A stretch of DNA of 64,000 bases from RPQJ01 sp963696545 (GTDB lineage Bacteria > Pseudomonadota > Gammaproteobacteria > Steroidobacterales > Steroidobacteraceae), in NCBI GenBank assembly GCA_963696545.1, contig CAVOKQ010000005.1:28593-92592 (forward strand), given 5' to 3'. Numbering within the stretch: the first letter of the stretch is position 1; every line of letters starts with the position of its first letter. The position numbers and the translations under genes are program-made. Below are positions 8,343 through 16,192 of the stretch, piece by piece. The notes beneath the pieces are model-generated. The model worked only from the letters and a program-made list of their open reading frames with translations, did not search any database and was not told the DNA's origin.

Positions 8343-8872
8343 CGACCGGATTCGACGGCGATCGAATCCACGAGCAGTTCGAACTCGCCGGCCTGCTTGT
8401 CGCTGATCATCAGCCCGAGCGCGCGCACGCGGCCCGGGTCGAGCGGCGGCGCGCCGGGCACGCCACGACCGCGAAACGTCGCGGCGAACGATTCCACGGG
8501 CAGTCGCGTCTCGGTCCACTCGCCGGCGGGTGGAGTGAACCGGCACTGGTACTGGACGCCGTCGAAGCCATCGTCGGTGCGCACGGTGAACTTGTATGTT
8601 CGCCCGTCACCGCGGGCGCGCAGCACGAACGCCGTCGCGCGCGCCGCACCCCAGTCGTGAGAGGCCGTGCGTACCGAAGCAAAGCCGCCACCGTTCTCGA
8701 GCGAGACGAGGCCGGCAAAGCGCGCGATGCCTGGTTGTGCGAGCGTGAACGAACTGCGCGAGACGCCGCCCATGACCACGTCGTTGATCGGGGCCCACTG
8801 GGCGAGATCCGCAGGCTCGTCGAAGTCGAGCAGCACGATCCGTTGGGGCGCGACCGCGCCCGGCCCGTTCAT
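8339..8872 (-). CDS. CIA30 family protein
   Basis: A 177-residue protein of the CIA30/NDUFAF1 family, a galactose-binding-like beta-sandwich known as a complex I assembly factor in mitochondria; the bacterial role is unproven. Typical motifs are seen: the N-terminal W-x-P-I-N-D-V-V-M-G-G-x-S-R run, YKFTVRTDDGFDGVQYQCRF and the C-terminal LMISDKQAGEFELLVDSI. The ATG at 8872 overlaps the stop of the alcohol dehydrogenase gene upstream, so the two are coupled. Its 3' end overlaps that of the outer-membrane protein gene by 4 bases. Confidence 0.88.
   Translation of the reverse strand: MNGPGAVAPQRIVLLDFDEPADLAQWAPINDVVMGGVSRSSFTLAQPGIARFAGLVSLENGGGFASVRTASHDWGAARATAFVLRARGDGRTYKFTVRTDDGFDGVQYQCRFTPPAGEWTETRLPVESFAATFRGRGVPGAPPLDPGRVRALGLMISDKQAGEFELLVDSIAVESGR
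8348..8369. terminator. Hairpin at convergent gene ends (Omp85-like / CIA30)
   Basis: A perfect 8-bp inverted repeat (GGATTCGA / TCGAATCC) with loop CGGCGA directly after the outer-membrane protein stop and within the last codons of the CIA30 gene. The position suits a bidirectional 3'-end structure. It lacks a T-run, so termination is only inferred. Confidence 0.4.
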
Positions 8873-9999
8873 CACGGTATCTCGATCACCTGGCGAATCG
8901 ATGCGCCCGCGGCAAGGCGGTCGAATGCGCCGTTGATGTCTTCGAGTCGGATGCGCTCGCTCAGCAGCCGGTCCACGGGCAGCCGGCCCGCGCGATACCA
9001 CTCGATGTAGCGCGGGATGTCGCGCGACGGCACGCAGCTGCCGAGGTAGCTGCCCTTGATCGTGCGCTCCTCGGCGACCAGGCCAAGGTGCGGCAGGCTG
9101 AAGCGCTGGTCAGGGTGCGAAAGGCCGGCGCTCACCGTCGTGCCGCCGCGGCGCGTGATGCGATATGCGAGCTCGAATGCCCGGGCGGCGCCCGCCATCT
9201 CGAACGCGAACGCGACACCGCCGCGGGTCAGTGCCTTCACTTTTTCGGCGGCGTCCGGATCGGCCGCATTCATCGTGGCGGTTGCACCGAACTCGCGAGC
9301 CGTGGCGAGCTTCGCGTCGTTCATGTCGATGGCGACGATGTGCTCGGCGTCGAGCATCCGCGCCGCCAGCAGCGACGCGAGACCGACGCCACCGAGGCCG
9401 ACGACTGCGACCGACGCGCCGCGCGGCACTGCAGCTGTGTTGACGACCGCACCGACGCCGGTGATCACCGCGCAGCCGAACAGTGCGGCTTCCGCAAACG
9501 GCAGGTCGTCGGGCACTCGCACCAGCGAGTTCGCGGCGAGTACCGCGTGATCCGCGAACCCCGACACGCCGAGGTGGTGATGCACCTCACCCTTTGCGTC
9601 GTGGAGTCGTCGCGCGCCGGCAAGCAGCGTCCCCGCGCTGTTCGCCGCGAATCCCGGCTCGCACAGCGCCGGTCGTCCCGCATCGCAGGGACCACAATGC
9701 CCGCAGCTCGGCACGAACGCGGCGACGACGTGGTCACCGCGTGCAAGAGCCGTCACGCCTTCGCCAACCTGTTCGACGACTCCCGCCGCCTCATGTCCCA
9801 GCACCATCGGCATTGGCCGTGGCCGGTTACCGTCGATCACCGACAGGTCCGAGTGACACAAGCCTGCCGCGCGGATGCGCACCAGCACTTCGCCAGGGCC
9901 GGCGCTGTCGAGCTCGATTTCCTCGAGCGAAAGCGGCATCGACTGCGCGTAGGGCGCAGGTCGACCGATCTCGCGCAGCACGGCCGCCGTCACTTTCAT
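8872..9999 (-). CDS. Zinc-dependent alcohol dehydrogenase
   Basis: Medium-chain NAD(P)-dependent alcohol dehydrogenase, 375 residues. Catalytic-zinc ligands are present (Cys48 in GLCHSD, His69-Glu70 in GHEAAG), as are the four structural-zinc cysteines (C99, C102, C105, C113) and the NAD motif VVGLGGVGLASLLAARM. The sequence resembles class III/aryl-alcohol type enzymes; no formaldehyde-specific marker is visible, so the substrate stays open. The ATG at 9999 is the last good start before the conserved beta strand; another lies 17 codons upstream. It heads a two-gene unit with the CIA30 gene. Confidence 0.92.
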   Translation of the reverse strand: MKVTAAVLREIGRPAPYAQSMPLSLEEIELDSAGPGEVLVRIRAAGLCHSDLSVIDGNRPRPMPMVLGHEAAGVVEQVGEGVTALARGDHVVAAFVPSCGHCGPCDAGRPALCEPGFAANSAGTLLAGARRLHDAKGEVHHHLGVSGFADHAVLAANSLVRVPDDLPFAEAALFGCAVITGVGAVVNTAAVPRGASVAVVGLGGVGLASLLAARMLDAEHIVAIDMNDAKLATAREFGATATMNAADPDAAEKVKALTRGGVAFAFEMAGAARAFELAYRITRRGGTTVSAGLSHPDQRFSLPHLGLVAEERTIKGSYLGSCVPSRDIPRYIEWYRAGRLPVDRLLSERIRLEDINGAFDRLAAGASIRQVIEIP

Positions 10000-10056
10000 G
10001 TGAGGCAGCATAACGCGGCCCTGCTGGTGACGCAGCGCGCGTTGCGCCACCGGGCC

Positions 10057-10443
10057 TCAGGTTGTTTTCTGGACGGGGCCTCCGCCGGCCACCCAGGCCT
10101 TGAAGCCGCCGCCGAGGTGCACCACGTTCTCGAAGCCCATGTCCTGCAGCGTCTTCGCGGCCAGCGCCGACCGGCCGCCGCTGGCGCAATAGAGCACGAT
10201 CGTCCGGTCGGAGGAGAAGATCGGCTTGTGGGCCATGCTCTCCGGATCAGCGTGGAACTCGAGCATGCCTCGCGGCGAACTCTCGGCGCCCGGGACCATG
10301 CCCTCGCGGACCAGTTCGTCGGGCTCACGGATATCGACGAATGCGACGTCACCGCGGTCGAATGCGGTCAGTGCGTCCGCGACGGACCAGGTGTCGATCT
10401 GGCCGTTCGCCTCGGCGATCAGCTGCTTGAACCCCTTTCTCAC
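10057..10443 (-). CDS. Single-domain rhodanese-like sulfurtransferase
   Basis: Cytoplasmic sulfurtransferase-type protein of 128 residues. The active-site loop YCASGGRSA holds the catalytic cysteine, and the rhodanese signatures VAFVDIREPDEL and GFENVVHLGGGFKAW are complete. It probably moves sulfane sulfur or acts in cyanide/thiosulfate detoxification; the acceptor is unknown. Start chosen is the GTG at 10443, with AGGAGA seven bases upstream; the open frame extends further, but that part overlaps the divergent thioesterase gene and has no rhodanese character. Confidence 0.9.
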   Translation of the reverse strand: MRKGFKQLIAEANGQIDTWSVADALTAFDRGDVAFVDIREPDELVREGMVPGAESSPRGMLEFHADPESMAHKPIFSSDRTIVLYCASGGRSALAAKTLQDMGFENVVHLGGGFKAWVAGGGPVQKTT

Positions 10444-10592
10444 GGCAGGTCTCCTGGGTCTGGTTGCGATCCAATATTGCGCTTCAGCCCCGGCGAGGCC
10501 AAGCAACGGGGCGGAAGCTTTCCTCCGGCACCCGGGCAGGCTAATGTCCGCTGCGGCGCAGCGTGCCTGCGCACGCCAGCAGCGAGAGCGAA

Positions 10593-11072
10593 GTGACAGT
10601 GAGCGATTTGAAAGCACGCCAGCTCCCAGAGCGGCGCAGCGAATTCCCGGTGCTGCGCACGATCACGACGCGCTGGCACGACAACGACCACTACGGCCAC
10701 GTCAACAACGTCGTGTACTACGCGTACTTCGACACCGCGGTGAACGGCTACCTGATCGAGGCGAGCGGCACGGACATCCGGAGTCTGGCGGCGATCGGCA
10801 TCGTGGCCGAGACGAGCTGCCGGTTCATGAGTGAGCTCAGCTTCCCGGACACCGTCCACGCCGGACTCGCGCTCGAGAAGCTTGGTAACTCGAGCGTCGT
10901 CTACCGGATCGGCCTGTTCCGCAACGAGGAGTCGGCTCCGGCCGCGATCGGCCGCTTCGTGCACGTGTACGTGGACGCGACGACGCGCCGCCCGGTGCCG
11001 ATTCCGCCGCAGATCCGCGCGGCGCTGACCGCGCTCGACGACGGCTTCGTCGGATCGTCGCCGCTGCCGTAG
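10593..11072 (+). CDS. Acyl-CoA thioesterase, hot-dog fold (4HBT family)
   Basis: Thioesterase of the 4-hydroxybenzoyl-CoA thioesterase/FcbC family, about 159 residues. The helix motif RWHDNDHYGHVNNVVYYAYF, with the catalytic Asp and the H-V-N-N signature, is intact. It cleaves an acyl-CoA, physiological substrate unknown. Start is uncertain: GTG at 10593 follows GAGAG at a good distance; GTG at 10599 and GTG at 10563 are alternatives. It is divergent from the rhodanese gene and convergent with ilvN, 7 bases before the ilvN 3' end. Confidence 0.88.
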   Translation: MTVSDLKARQLPERRSEFPVLRTITTRWHDNDHYGHVNNVVYYAYFDTAVNGYLIEASGTDIRSLAAIGIVAETSCRFMSELSFPDTVHAGLALEKLGNSSVVYRIGLFRNEESAPAAIGRFVHVYVDATTRRPVPIPPQIRAALTALDDGFVGSSPLP

Positions 11073-11079
11073 GCAGCTC

Positions 11080-11574
11080 TCAGGTCTCGAGGATTTCCTT
11101 GCCCTTGCGGATCGCGAGCGCGCCCGAGCGCACGACTTCCAGCACCTCGCCGAAGTTCGCGACCTCGGCGATGAAACGGTTGATCTCCGCCTCGCTGCTG
11201 GTGAGCTCGATCGTGAAGCATTCGGCGGCATCCCACAGCACGCGCCCGGCGGCACGCTGCGTGGCCGACCACAGCGAGCCGACCTGCGTCGCTTTCGCCT
11301 TCACCTTGATCAGCAGCAGCTCGCGCTCGAAGTGCTCCTCGCGCGTGACGTCCTCGACGTCCACGACGTCGACGAGTTTCAGCAGCTGGTTCGAAATCTG
11401 GTGGATCACCGCCTCGCTGCCGGTCGTGACCATCGTCAGGCGGGACACGGCGGGATCGTCGGTCGGCGCGACGCTCAGCGACTCGATGTTGTAGCCGCGC
11501 GTGGAGAAGAGCCCGGCGACCCGGGTCAGGGCACCCACCTCGTTCTGCAGCGTGACGGAGATGATGTGGCGCAT
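11080..11574 (-). CDS. ilvN: Acetolactate synthase small (regulatory) subunit
   Basis: Regulatory subunit of acetohydroxyacid synthase that binds valine and activates the catalytic subunit in branched-chain amino acid synthesis. The 164 residues have the N-terminal ACT domain (MRHIISVTLQNEVGALTRV, RGYNIESLSVAPT) and the C-terminal small-subunit domain (LIKVKAKA, ALAIRKGKEILE). The ATG at 11574 matches the usual start; a GTG three codons earlier is possible. It is transcribed away from the large-subunit gene across a 213-base gap instead of behind it, the usual ilvIH/ilvBN order. Confidence 0.95.
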   Translation of the reverse strand: MRHIISVTLQNEVGALTRVAGLFSTRGYNIESLSVAPTDDPAVSRLTMVTTGSEAVIHQISNQLLKLVDVVDVEDVTREEHFERELLLIKVKAKATQVGSLWSATQRAAGRVLWDAAECFTIELTSSEAEINRFIAEVANFGEVLEVVRSGALAIRKGKEILET

Positions 11575-11787
11575 GCTTTTCACGGTGCCCCGCCTGCGGA
11601 ATCGCTCCGCGATATGATCTTAACCCTATGATTCATCGGTCTTTATTGGCGTTTTGCGCCGCAACGGCCTCAATCTAAGCATAGGCGAAGGTCGCATGCC
11701 CGCCTAGATGGACTGGTACGGGGGGTGCTGTTAGTCTCCGTTGCAGCGCAACATGGATTTCCGGGGCGCCCCGGGCAGGATTTTCCC
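11575..11787. promoter_or_regulatory. Shared ilvN/ilvB divergent control region
   Basis: This gap must hold promoters for both acetolactate synthase genes. Seen in it: a stem TAGGCG (11682-11687) / CGCCTA (11701-11706); a GTG-started frame from 11725 beginning Val-Leu-Leu-Val that runs into ilvB; and a perfect 14-bp GC palindrome CCGGGGCGCCCCGG (11761-11774) followed by ATTTTC, 13 bases before the ilvB GTG. The branched-chain codons before a strong hairpin recall attenuation, but there are too few codons to claim a leader peptide. Confidence 0.4.
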
Positions 11788-13638
11788 GTGAAACACAGCC
11801 ACGCCACCGTGGGTCACGCGGCCCACCCCAAGGCCGGCCAGGTGATGACCGGTGCCGAGACGATCGTGCAGGTTCTCGCCGACGAGGGCGTGGACACGAT
11901 CTTCGGCTACAGCGGCGGCGCGATCCTGCCGACCTACGACGCCGTCTTCCGCCACAACCTCGAGCACACGGCCGCCGGCAAGCCTGCGCCGATGCCGCTG
12001 ATCGTGCCTGCGAACGAGCAGGGCGCCGGGTTCATGGCCGCGGGCTATGCGCGCGCGAGCGGTCGCGTCGGCGTGTGCATGGTCACGTCGGGGCCGGGCG
12101 CGACCAACACGGTGACGCCGGTACGCGATTGCGCTGCCGACTCCGTGCCGATCGTCGTGATCTGCGGGCAGGTGCCCACGGCCGCGATCGGCAGCGACGC
12201 ATTCCAGGAAGCGCCCGTGTCGAACATCATGGGTGCGGTCGCGAAGCACTGTTTCCTCGTTACGGATCCCGAGCGACTCGAGGCCACGGTGCGCACCGCG
12301 TTCGAGATCGCTCGCACGGGACGCCCGGGGCCGGTGGTCATCGACGTCCCGAAGGACGTGCAGAACTGGCAGGGTCCCTTCAAGGGCGAGGGCCACCTCG
12401 ACGTGCGCGGCTACCGCCAGCGCATGACGGCGCTGCAGAAGAACGCGCTCACTGCCGAGCAGTGCGACTCGTTCTTCAGGATGCTGTCCGAGTCCGAGCG
12501 GCCGCTGATCTACGCCGGCGGCGGCGTCATCAACGCCGGTGCGGCCGCGACGCTCAGCAGCTTTGCCGCGGACCTCGGCATCCCGGTGGTCACCACGCTG
12601 ATGGGCATCGGCGCGTTCGATACCCAGCACCCGCTCGCGATGAGCATGCTCGGCATGCACGGCGCGGCATTCGCGAACTACGCGGTGGACGACTGCGACT
12701 TCCTGATCGCGCTCGGCGCCCGCTTCGACGACCGTGTCGCAGGAGTGCCGGCGAAGTTCGCGCCGAATGCGAAGCGGATCGCGCACATCGACGTCGACGC
12801 GTCCGAGATCAACAAGGTCAAGCGCGTGCAGTGGAGCCACGTCGGGCTGCTGTCGTCGGCGCTCGACGCGCTGCGTGCGCACGCGAAGCAGCACGGGTTC
12901 GCCCGCGACTGGTCACGCTGGCACGCGTACCTCGACGGACTCAGGCGCAGGCATGCGATGAACTACGATCGCGCGAGCAGCCTGATCCAGCCGTACTACG
13001 TGATCGAGGAGATCAACAGGCTGACCCGCGGCGAGGCCGTGATCGCGACCGGCGTGGGCCAGCACCAGATGTGGGCCGCGCAGTACTTCGACTTCCGCGA
13101 GCCGCGGCTGTGGATAACCTCCGGCAGCATGGGGACGATGGGTTTCGGCCTGCCCGCGGCGATCGGCGCGCAGTTCGCACGGCGCGACAAGCTCGTGATC
13201 GACGTCGACGGCGACGCGAGCATGCGCATGAACCTGGGCGAGCTCGAGACCGTCACGACCTACGACCTGCCGGTCAAGGTGATCGTGCTGAACAACTTCG
13301 GCGACGGCATGGTCAAGCAGTGGCAGAAGCTGTTCTTCAAGGGGCGGCTGTCGGCGAGCGACAAGTCGCTGCACAAGAAGGATTTCGTCAAGGCCGCGCA
13401 GGCCGACGGCTTCCAGTTCGCGGTGCGGCTCGACCGCAAGGAAGACGTGCCGCGCGTCGTGCGCGAGTTCATCGAGTTCAAGGGTCCGGCGTTCCTCGAG
13501 GTCATCATCGACGCGGACGCGGGCGTCTATCCGATGGTGGGCCCGGGCCAGTCCTACGACGAGATGATCACCGGCGACTTCATCGAGTCGCGCGGCAAGC
13601 GCGGGTCGACCGAGGCCGACGCGACCGGGATGTTCTGA
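11788..13638 (+). CDS. ilvB: Acetolactate synthase large (catalytic) subunit
   Basis: ThDP-dependent enzyme that condenses pyruvate with pyruvate or 2-ketobutyrate in valine, leucine and isoleucine synthesis. 616 residues in three domains: PYR with the catalytic Glu (ANEQGAGFMAAGYAR), a central FAD-type domain (RFDDRVAG) and the PP domain with the ThDP motif GDASMRMN...LNN. The wording GDASMRMNLGELETVTTYD is a divergent variant of the usual GDGSFMMN. Start chosen is GTG 11788 with AGGA at about 8 bases; ATG 11845 is the alternative. It is divergent from ilvN and convergent with chrA. Confidence 0.92.
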   Translation: MKHSHATVGHAAHPKAGQVMTGAETIVQVLADEGVDTIFGYSGGAILPTYDAVFRHNLEHTAAGKPAPMPLIVPANEQGAGFMAAGYARASGRVGVCMVTSGPGATNTVTPVRDCAADSVPIVVICGQVPTAAIGSDAFQEAPVSNIMGAVAKHCFLVTDPERLEATVRTAFEIARTGRPGPVVIDVPKDVQNWQGPFKGEGHLDVRGYRQRMTALQKNALTAEQCDSFFRMLSESERPLIYAGGGVINAGAAATLSSFAADLGIPVVTTLMGIGAFDTQHPLAMSMLGMHGAAFANYAVDDCDFLIALGARFDDRVAGVPAKFAPNAKRIAHIDVDASEINKVKRVQWSHVGLLSSALDALRAHAKQHGFARDWSRWHAYLDGLRRRHAMNYDRASSLIQPYYVIEEINRLTRGEAVIATGVGQHQMWAAQYFDFREPRLWITSGSMGTMGFGLPAAIGAQFARRDKLVIDVDGDASMRMNLGELETVTTYDLPVKVIVLNNFGDGMVKQWQKLFFKGRLSASDKSLHKKDFVKAAQADGFQFAVRLDRKEDVPRVVREFIEFKGPAFLEVIIDADAGVYPMVGPGQSYDEMITGDFIESRGKRGSTEADATGMF

Positions 13639-13640
13639 GG

Positions 13641-13675
13641 CTCGCTCAGGCCCAACCGAGGGCCTGGGTTGCGAG
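13641..13675. terminator. Hairpin between convergent ilvB and chrA
   Basis: An inner perfect 7-bp stem CAGGCCC/GGGCCTG (13647-13653 / 13660-13666, loop AACCGA) is extended by CTCGC/GCGAG (13641-13645 / 13671-13675) across a small internal loop. It starts 2 bases after the ilvB stop and covers the chrA 3' end, as expected for a bidirectional terminator. No T-run is present. Confidence 0.55.
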
Positions 13676-14914
13676 GCCGGCGAGCGCCGCGCAGGCCAGC
13701 ACCCACGACGGTGCAATGTCCGTTCGCCTGAGCATCAGCCAGGCCGCGGCCGCGATCACGAGCGCCGGCCACGCAGGCGTCGCGTCGATGCCCCCCGGAA
13801 GGAGCACGACCCGCGCGAGCAGCACCGCAAGCGTCGCGATGATCCCGACGACCGCGGCGGTGACTGCGGCCAGCGCCGCCGAGATGCGCGGCGCCCGCGT
13901 CAACCTCTCCACATACGGTGCGCCGAGGAAGATCAGCACGAACGACGGCAGGAACGTCGCCCACGAAACGAGCAGCGCCGCGAGCAGCGCCGCCGCACCC
14001 GGTTCGAGCGGCGCCGGGTTGTTCCAGCCCGCCATGAAGCCCATGAACTGCAGCACGATCACGAGCGGTCCGGGCGTCGTTTCCGCGAGCGCGAGTCCCG
14101 CGATGGACTGCTGGGCCGTCACCAGGCCCAGGTCCTGGACGAGGTGCCGCGTGACGTATCCCAGCACTGCATAGGCCCCGCCGAAGGTCACGAGCGCCGC
14201 CTGCGTGAAGAAGAGGTAGAGCCGCATCCACAGCGAGCCCGTGCCCAGCGACATCGCGACGAAGACGAGTGGCAGCAGCCAAAGTGCCAGGCCCACGGTC
14301 GCGATGCGCAGCGAGCCGCCCGGCCGCGCGGACACGATCGCAGTCGGTACCGCGGCGCGCGGTGTGCGCCAGGCTGAGGCGAGGCCGATCAGGCCCGCAG
14401 CCAGCACCACCAGTGGGAACGGTACATGCAGCCACTGCAGCGCCAGGAAAGATGAGATCGCGAGTGCGACGTGCAGCGGCCGATCGAGTGCCCGGCGACC
14501 GATCGACACCAGCGCCTGCAGCACCAGCGCGACGACTGCGGCCTTGAGACCGAGCAGCAGGCCGCTCGCCGCGGGGAGATGACCGAAGCGTGCATACGCG
14601 TATGAAAGCCCCAGCAGCAGCACGATCGCCGGGCCGATGAAGCAGAGCCCGGCGACGAGGCCGCCGCGCACGCCGTGCAGCTTCCAGCCCAGATAGATCG
14701 CGAGTTGCAGTGCCTCGGGCCCCGGCAGCAACATGCAGAAATTGAGCGCTGCCGAGAATTGCCGTTCGTCGAGCCAGCGGCGGCGTTCGACGATTTCGCG
14801 ATGCATGATCGAGATCTGCCCGGCCGGGCCGCCGAAGGAGATCAAGCCGAGACGCAGCCAGAATCCGGCGGCCTCGGCGAAGCTCGGCGGAGAGCCGGGC
14901 GCGTCCGCCGTCAC
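13646..14914 (-). CDS. chrA: Chromate efflux transporter (CHR family, long form)
   Basis: Membrane transporter of the CHR family, 422 residues with two homologous halves of about five to six helices each. The first half carries FGGPAGQISIMHRE and LPGPEALQLAIYLGW; the second repeats the pattern in FGGAYAVLGYVTRH and TTPGPLVIVLQFMGF. It probably expels chromate with proton motive force, although many ChrA homologues serve unknown anions. The GTG start at 14914 overlaps the stop of the upstream lipoprotein gene (GTGA), showing coupling. No chrB regulator is nearby. Confidence 0.93.
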   Translation of the reverse strand: MTADAPGSPPSFAEAAGFWLRLGLISFGGPAGQISIMHREIVERRRWLDERQFSAALNFCMLLPGPEALQLAIYLGWKLHGVRGGLVAGLCFIGPAIVLLLGLSYAYARFGHLPAASGLLLGLKAAVVALVLQALVSIGRRALDRPLHVALAISSFLALQWLHVPFPLVVLAAGLIGLASAWRTPRAAVPTAIVSARPGGSLRIATVGLALWLLPLVFVAMSLGTGSLWMRLYLFFTQAALVTFGGAYAVLGYVTRHLVQDLGLVTAQQSIAGLALAETTPGPLVIVLQFMGFMAGWNNPAPLEPGAAALLAALLVSWATFLPSFVLIFLGAPYVERLTRAPRISAALAAVTAAVVGIIATLAVLLARVVLLPGGIDATPAWPALVIAAAAWLMLRRTDIAPSWVLACAALAGLATQALGWA

Positions 14915-15570
14915 TTCCCGCCCGCGAGCAACGCGTCCAGGCGAGCCGCAAACACCGCGTATGGCTTTGCGCCCTCGATCGGTTCACCGCGGAACACTCC
15001 GTCGACGATGCGGCCCACCATGAAGGTCGGTGTCGACGTGATCCCCTGCGACCGGGCCAGTTGCGCAGCCGCGCGAACCGCGGCTTCCGCACGGCCGTCG
15101 GTGCGGCAGGACTCGAACCGCGTGACGTCGAGTCCCTGCGCCTGCGCGATCTCCGCGTAAGGCGCCGCGCCCAGCCGCGACTGCTGGACGAAAAGCTCGT
15201 GCCGATACTCCCAGAACTTGCCCTGTTCGCCGGCGCACCTCGCGGCCACAGCGGCCGGGACCGCAAAGGGGTGGTAGGTCAGCGGCAGGTCGTGCGCAGC
15301 GTAGTGAATCTTGCCGGTGTCGATGTAATTGCGCCGCAGCTCGGGAAATGTCTGCAGTGCGAACCGGGCGCAAAATGGGCACTGCAGGTCGCTGAACTCG
15401 ATCATCGTCAGCGGCGCGTCAGCGCGACCCAGCTCGTCGAAGGCCGTCGGAACCGCGGCTGCCCGTGCGGTCGGCGACTCAGGGGATTGCGGATGGTTCG
15501 GCGGAGAGGCGGCGCAGCCGGCAAGCGCCAGAGCGAGCAGGGCCAGGACCGGAGCGAGCCGTCGGGACAT
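14911..15570 (-). CDS. DsbA-like thiol oxidoreductase lipoprotein
   Basis: Envelope thioredoxin-fold protein (DSBA/Thioredoxin_4 type), 219 residues, with a lipoprotein signal ending in LALALAGC. The redox motif CPFC (FSDLQCPFCARF), the cis-Pro loop GITSTPTFMVG and the helical insert typical of DsbA/BdbD proteins are all seen. It likely oxidises or isomerises disulfides while anchored to a membrane. The ATG at 15570 begins the signal peptide; further upstream codons lack a signal. Translationally coupled to chrA; whether the two act together is unknown. Confidence 0.9.
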   Translation of the reverse strand: MSRRLAPVLALLALALAGCAASPPNHPQSPESPTARAAAVPTAFDELGRADAPLTMIEFSDLQCPFCARFALQTFPELRRNYIDTGKIHYAAHDLPLTYHPFAVPAAVAARCAGEQGKFWEYRHELFVQQSRLGAAPYAEIAQAQGLDVTRFESCRTDGRAEAAVRAAAQLARSQGITSTPTFMVGRIVDGVFRGEPIEGAKPYAVFAARLDALLAGGK

Positions 15571-15738
15571 CGTGGCAGACCAGTCGGTGTCGGGACGTGC
15601 AGATTGCGCCGCGGCGGTGCGGTGGATCAAGCGCTCGAGGTCCGGATCGCGATGATCTGCGATCCCGGCCGTAACGAAACGACAAACGTGCCGTAACATC
15701 GCAGTTCCGCGTTCCGGCCTCCACGGTGGATTCTGCTC

Positions 15739-16158
15739 ATGAAGTACCTGCACACGATGGTCCGCGTGACCGACATCGGTCGCTCGCTGAAGTTCTACTG
15801 CGACGCCCTGGGACTTCGGGAAGTGCGCCGCTACGACAACGCGCAGGGCCGCTTCACGCTCGTGTTCCTGGCCGCGCCCGGTGATGAGTCAGCGCAGGTC
15901 GAGCTCACGTACAACTGGGATCCCGAACCGTACGGCATCGGTCGCGCGTTCGGCCACCTCGCCTACGAAGTGGACGACATCTACGCAGCGTGCCGCAGGC
16001 TGATGGAGCATGGCGTCACGATCAACCGGCCGCCGCGCGACGGGCGCATGGCGTTCGTCAGGTCGCCGGACGACATCTCGGTCGAACTGCTGCAGAAGGG
16101 CACGGCGCTGCCGCCGACGGAGCCGTGGCAGAGCATGCCGAGCACCGGCGCCTGGTGA
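15739..16158 (+). CDS. gloA: Lactoylglutathione lyase (glyoxalase I)
   Basis: Metal-dependent enzyme that turns the methylglyoxal-glutathione hemithioacetal into S-lactoylglutathione. 139 residues, the usual length. The four metal ligands are at the expected places (His5, Glu55, His73, Glu116), and the first beta-alpha-beta unit MKYLHTMVRVTDIGRSLKFY is typical. The short type without the eukaryotic insert suggests the nickel-dependent bacterial class. It is divergent from the DsbA-like gene and convergent with murB. A possible partner, a GloB-like hydrolase, lies far away at 57497-58150. Confidence 0.95.
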   Translation: MKYLHTMVRVTDIGRSLKFYCDALGLREVRRYDNAQGRFTLVFLAAPGDESAQVELTYNWDPEPYGIGRAFGHLAYEVDDIYAACRRLMEHGVTINRPPRDGRMAFVRSPDDISVELLQKGTALPPTEPWQSMPSTGAW

Positions 16159-16163
16159 GGCCT

Positions 16164-16184
16164 GCTGCCTGCGGTTGCGGCAGC
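16164..16184. terminator. Hairpin between convergent gloA and murB
   Basis: GCTGCC (16164-16169) and GGCAGC (16179-16184) form a 6-bp stem with loop TGCGGTTGC in the 34-base gap between the two stop codons. The place suits a bidirectional terminator; no T-run follows, so support is modest. Confidence 0.4.
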
Positions 16185-16192
16185 CTGTCGGT

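Noticed and set aside
11725..11787. True leader peptide and attenuator before ilvB
   Set aside because: The frame has just a few branched-chain codons and continues into ilvB without its own stop, so only the palindrome is kept as evidence.
12075..14174. Plus-strand 699-codon frame across ilvB and chrA
   Set aside because: Arg/Ala-rich shadow of ilvB in another frame running into the antisense of chrA.
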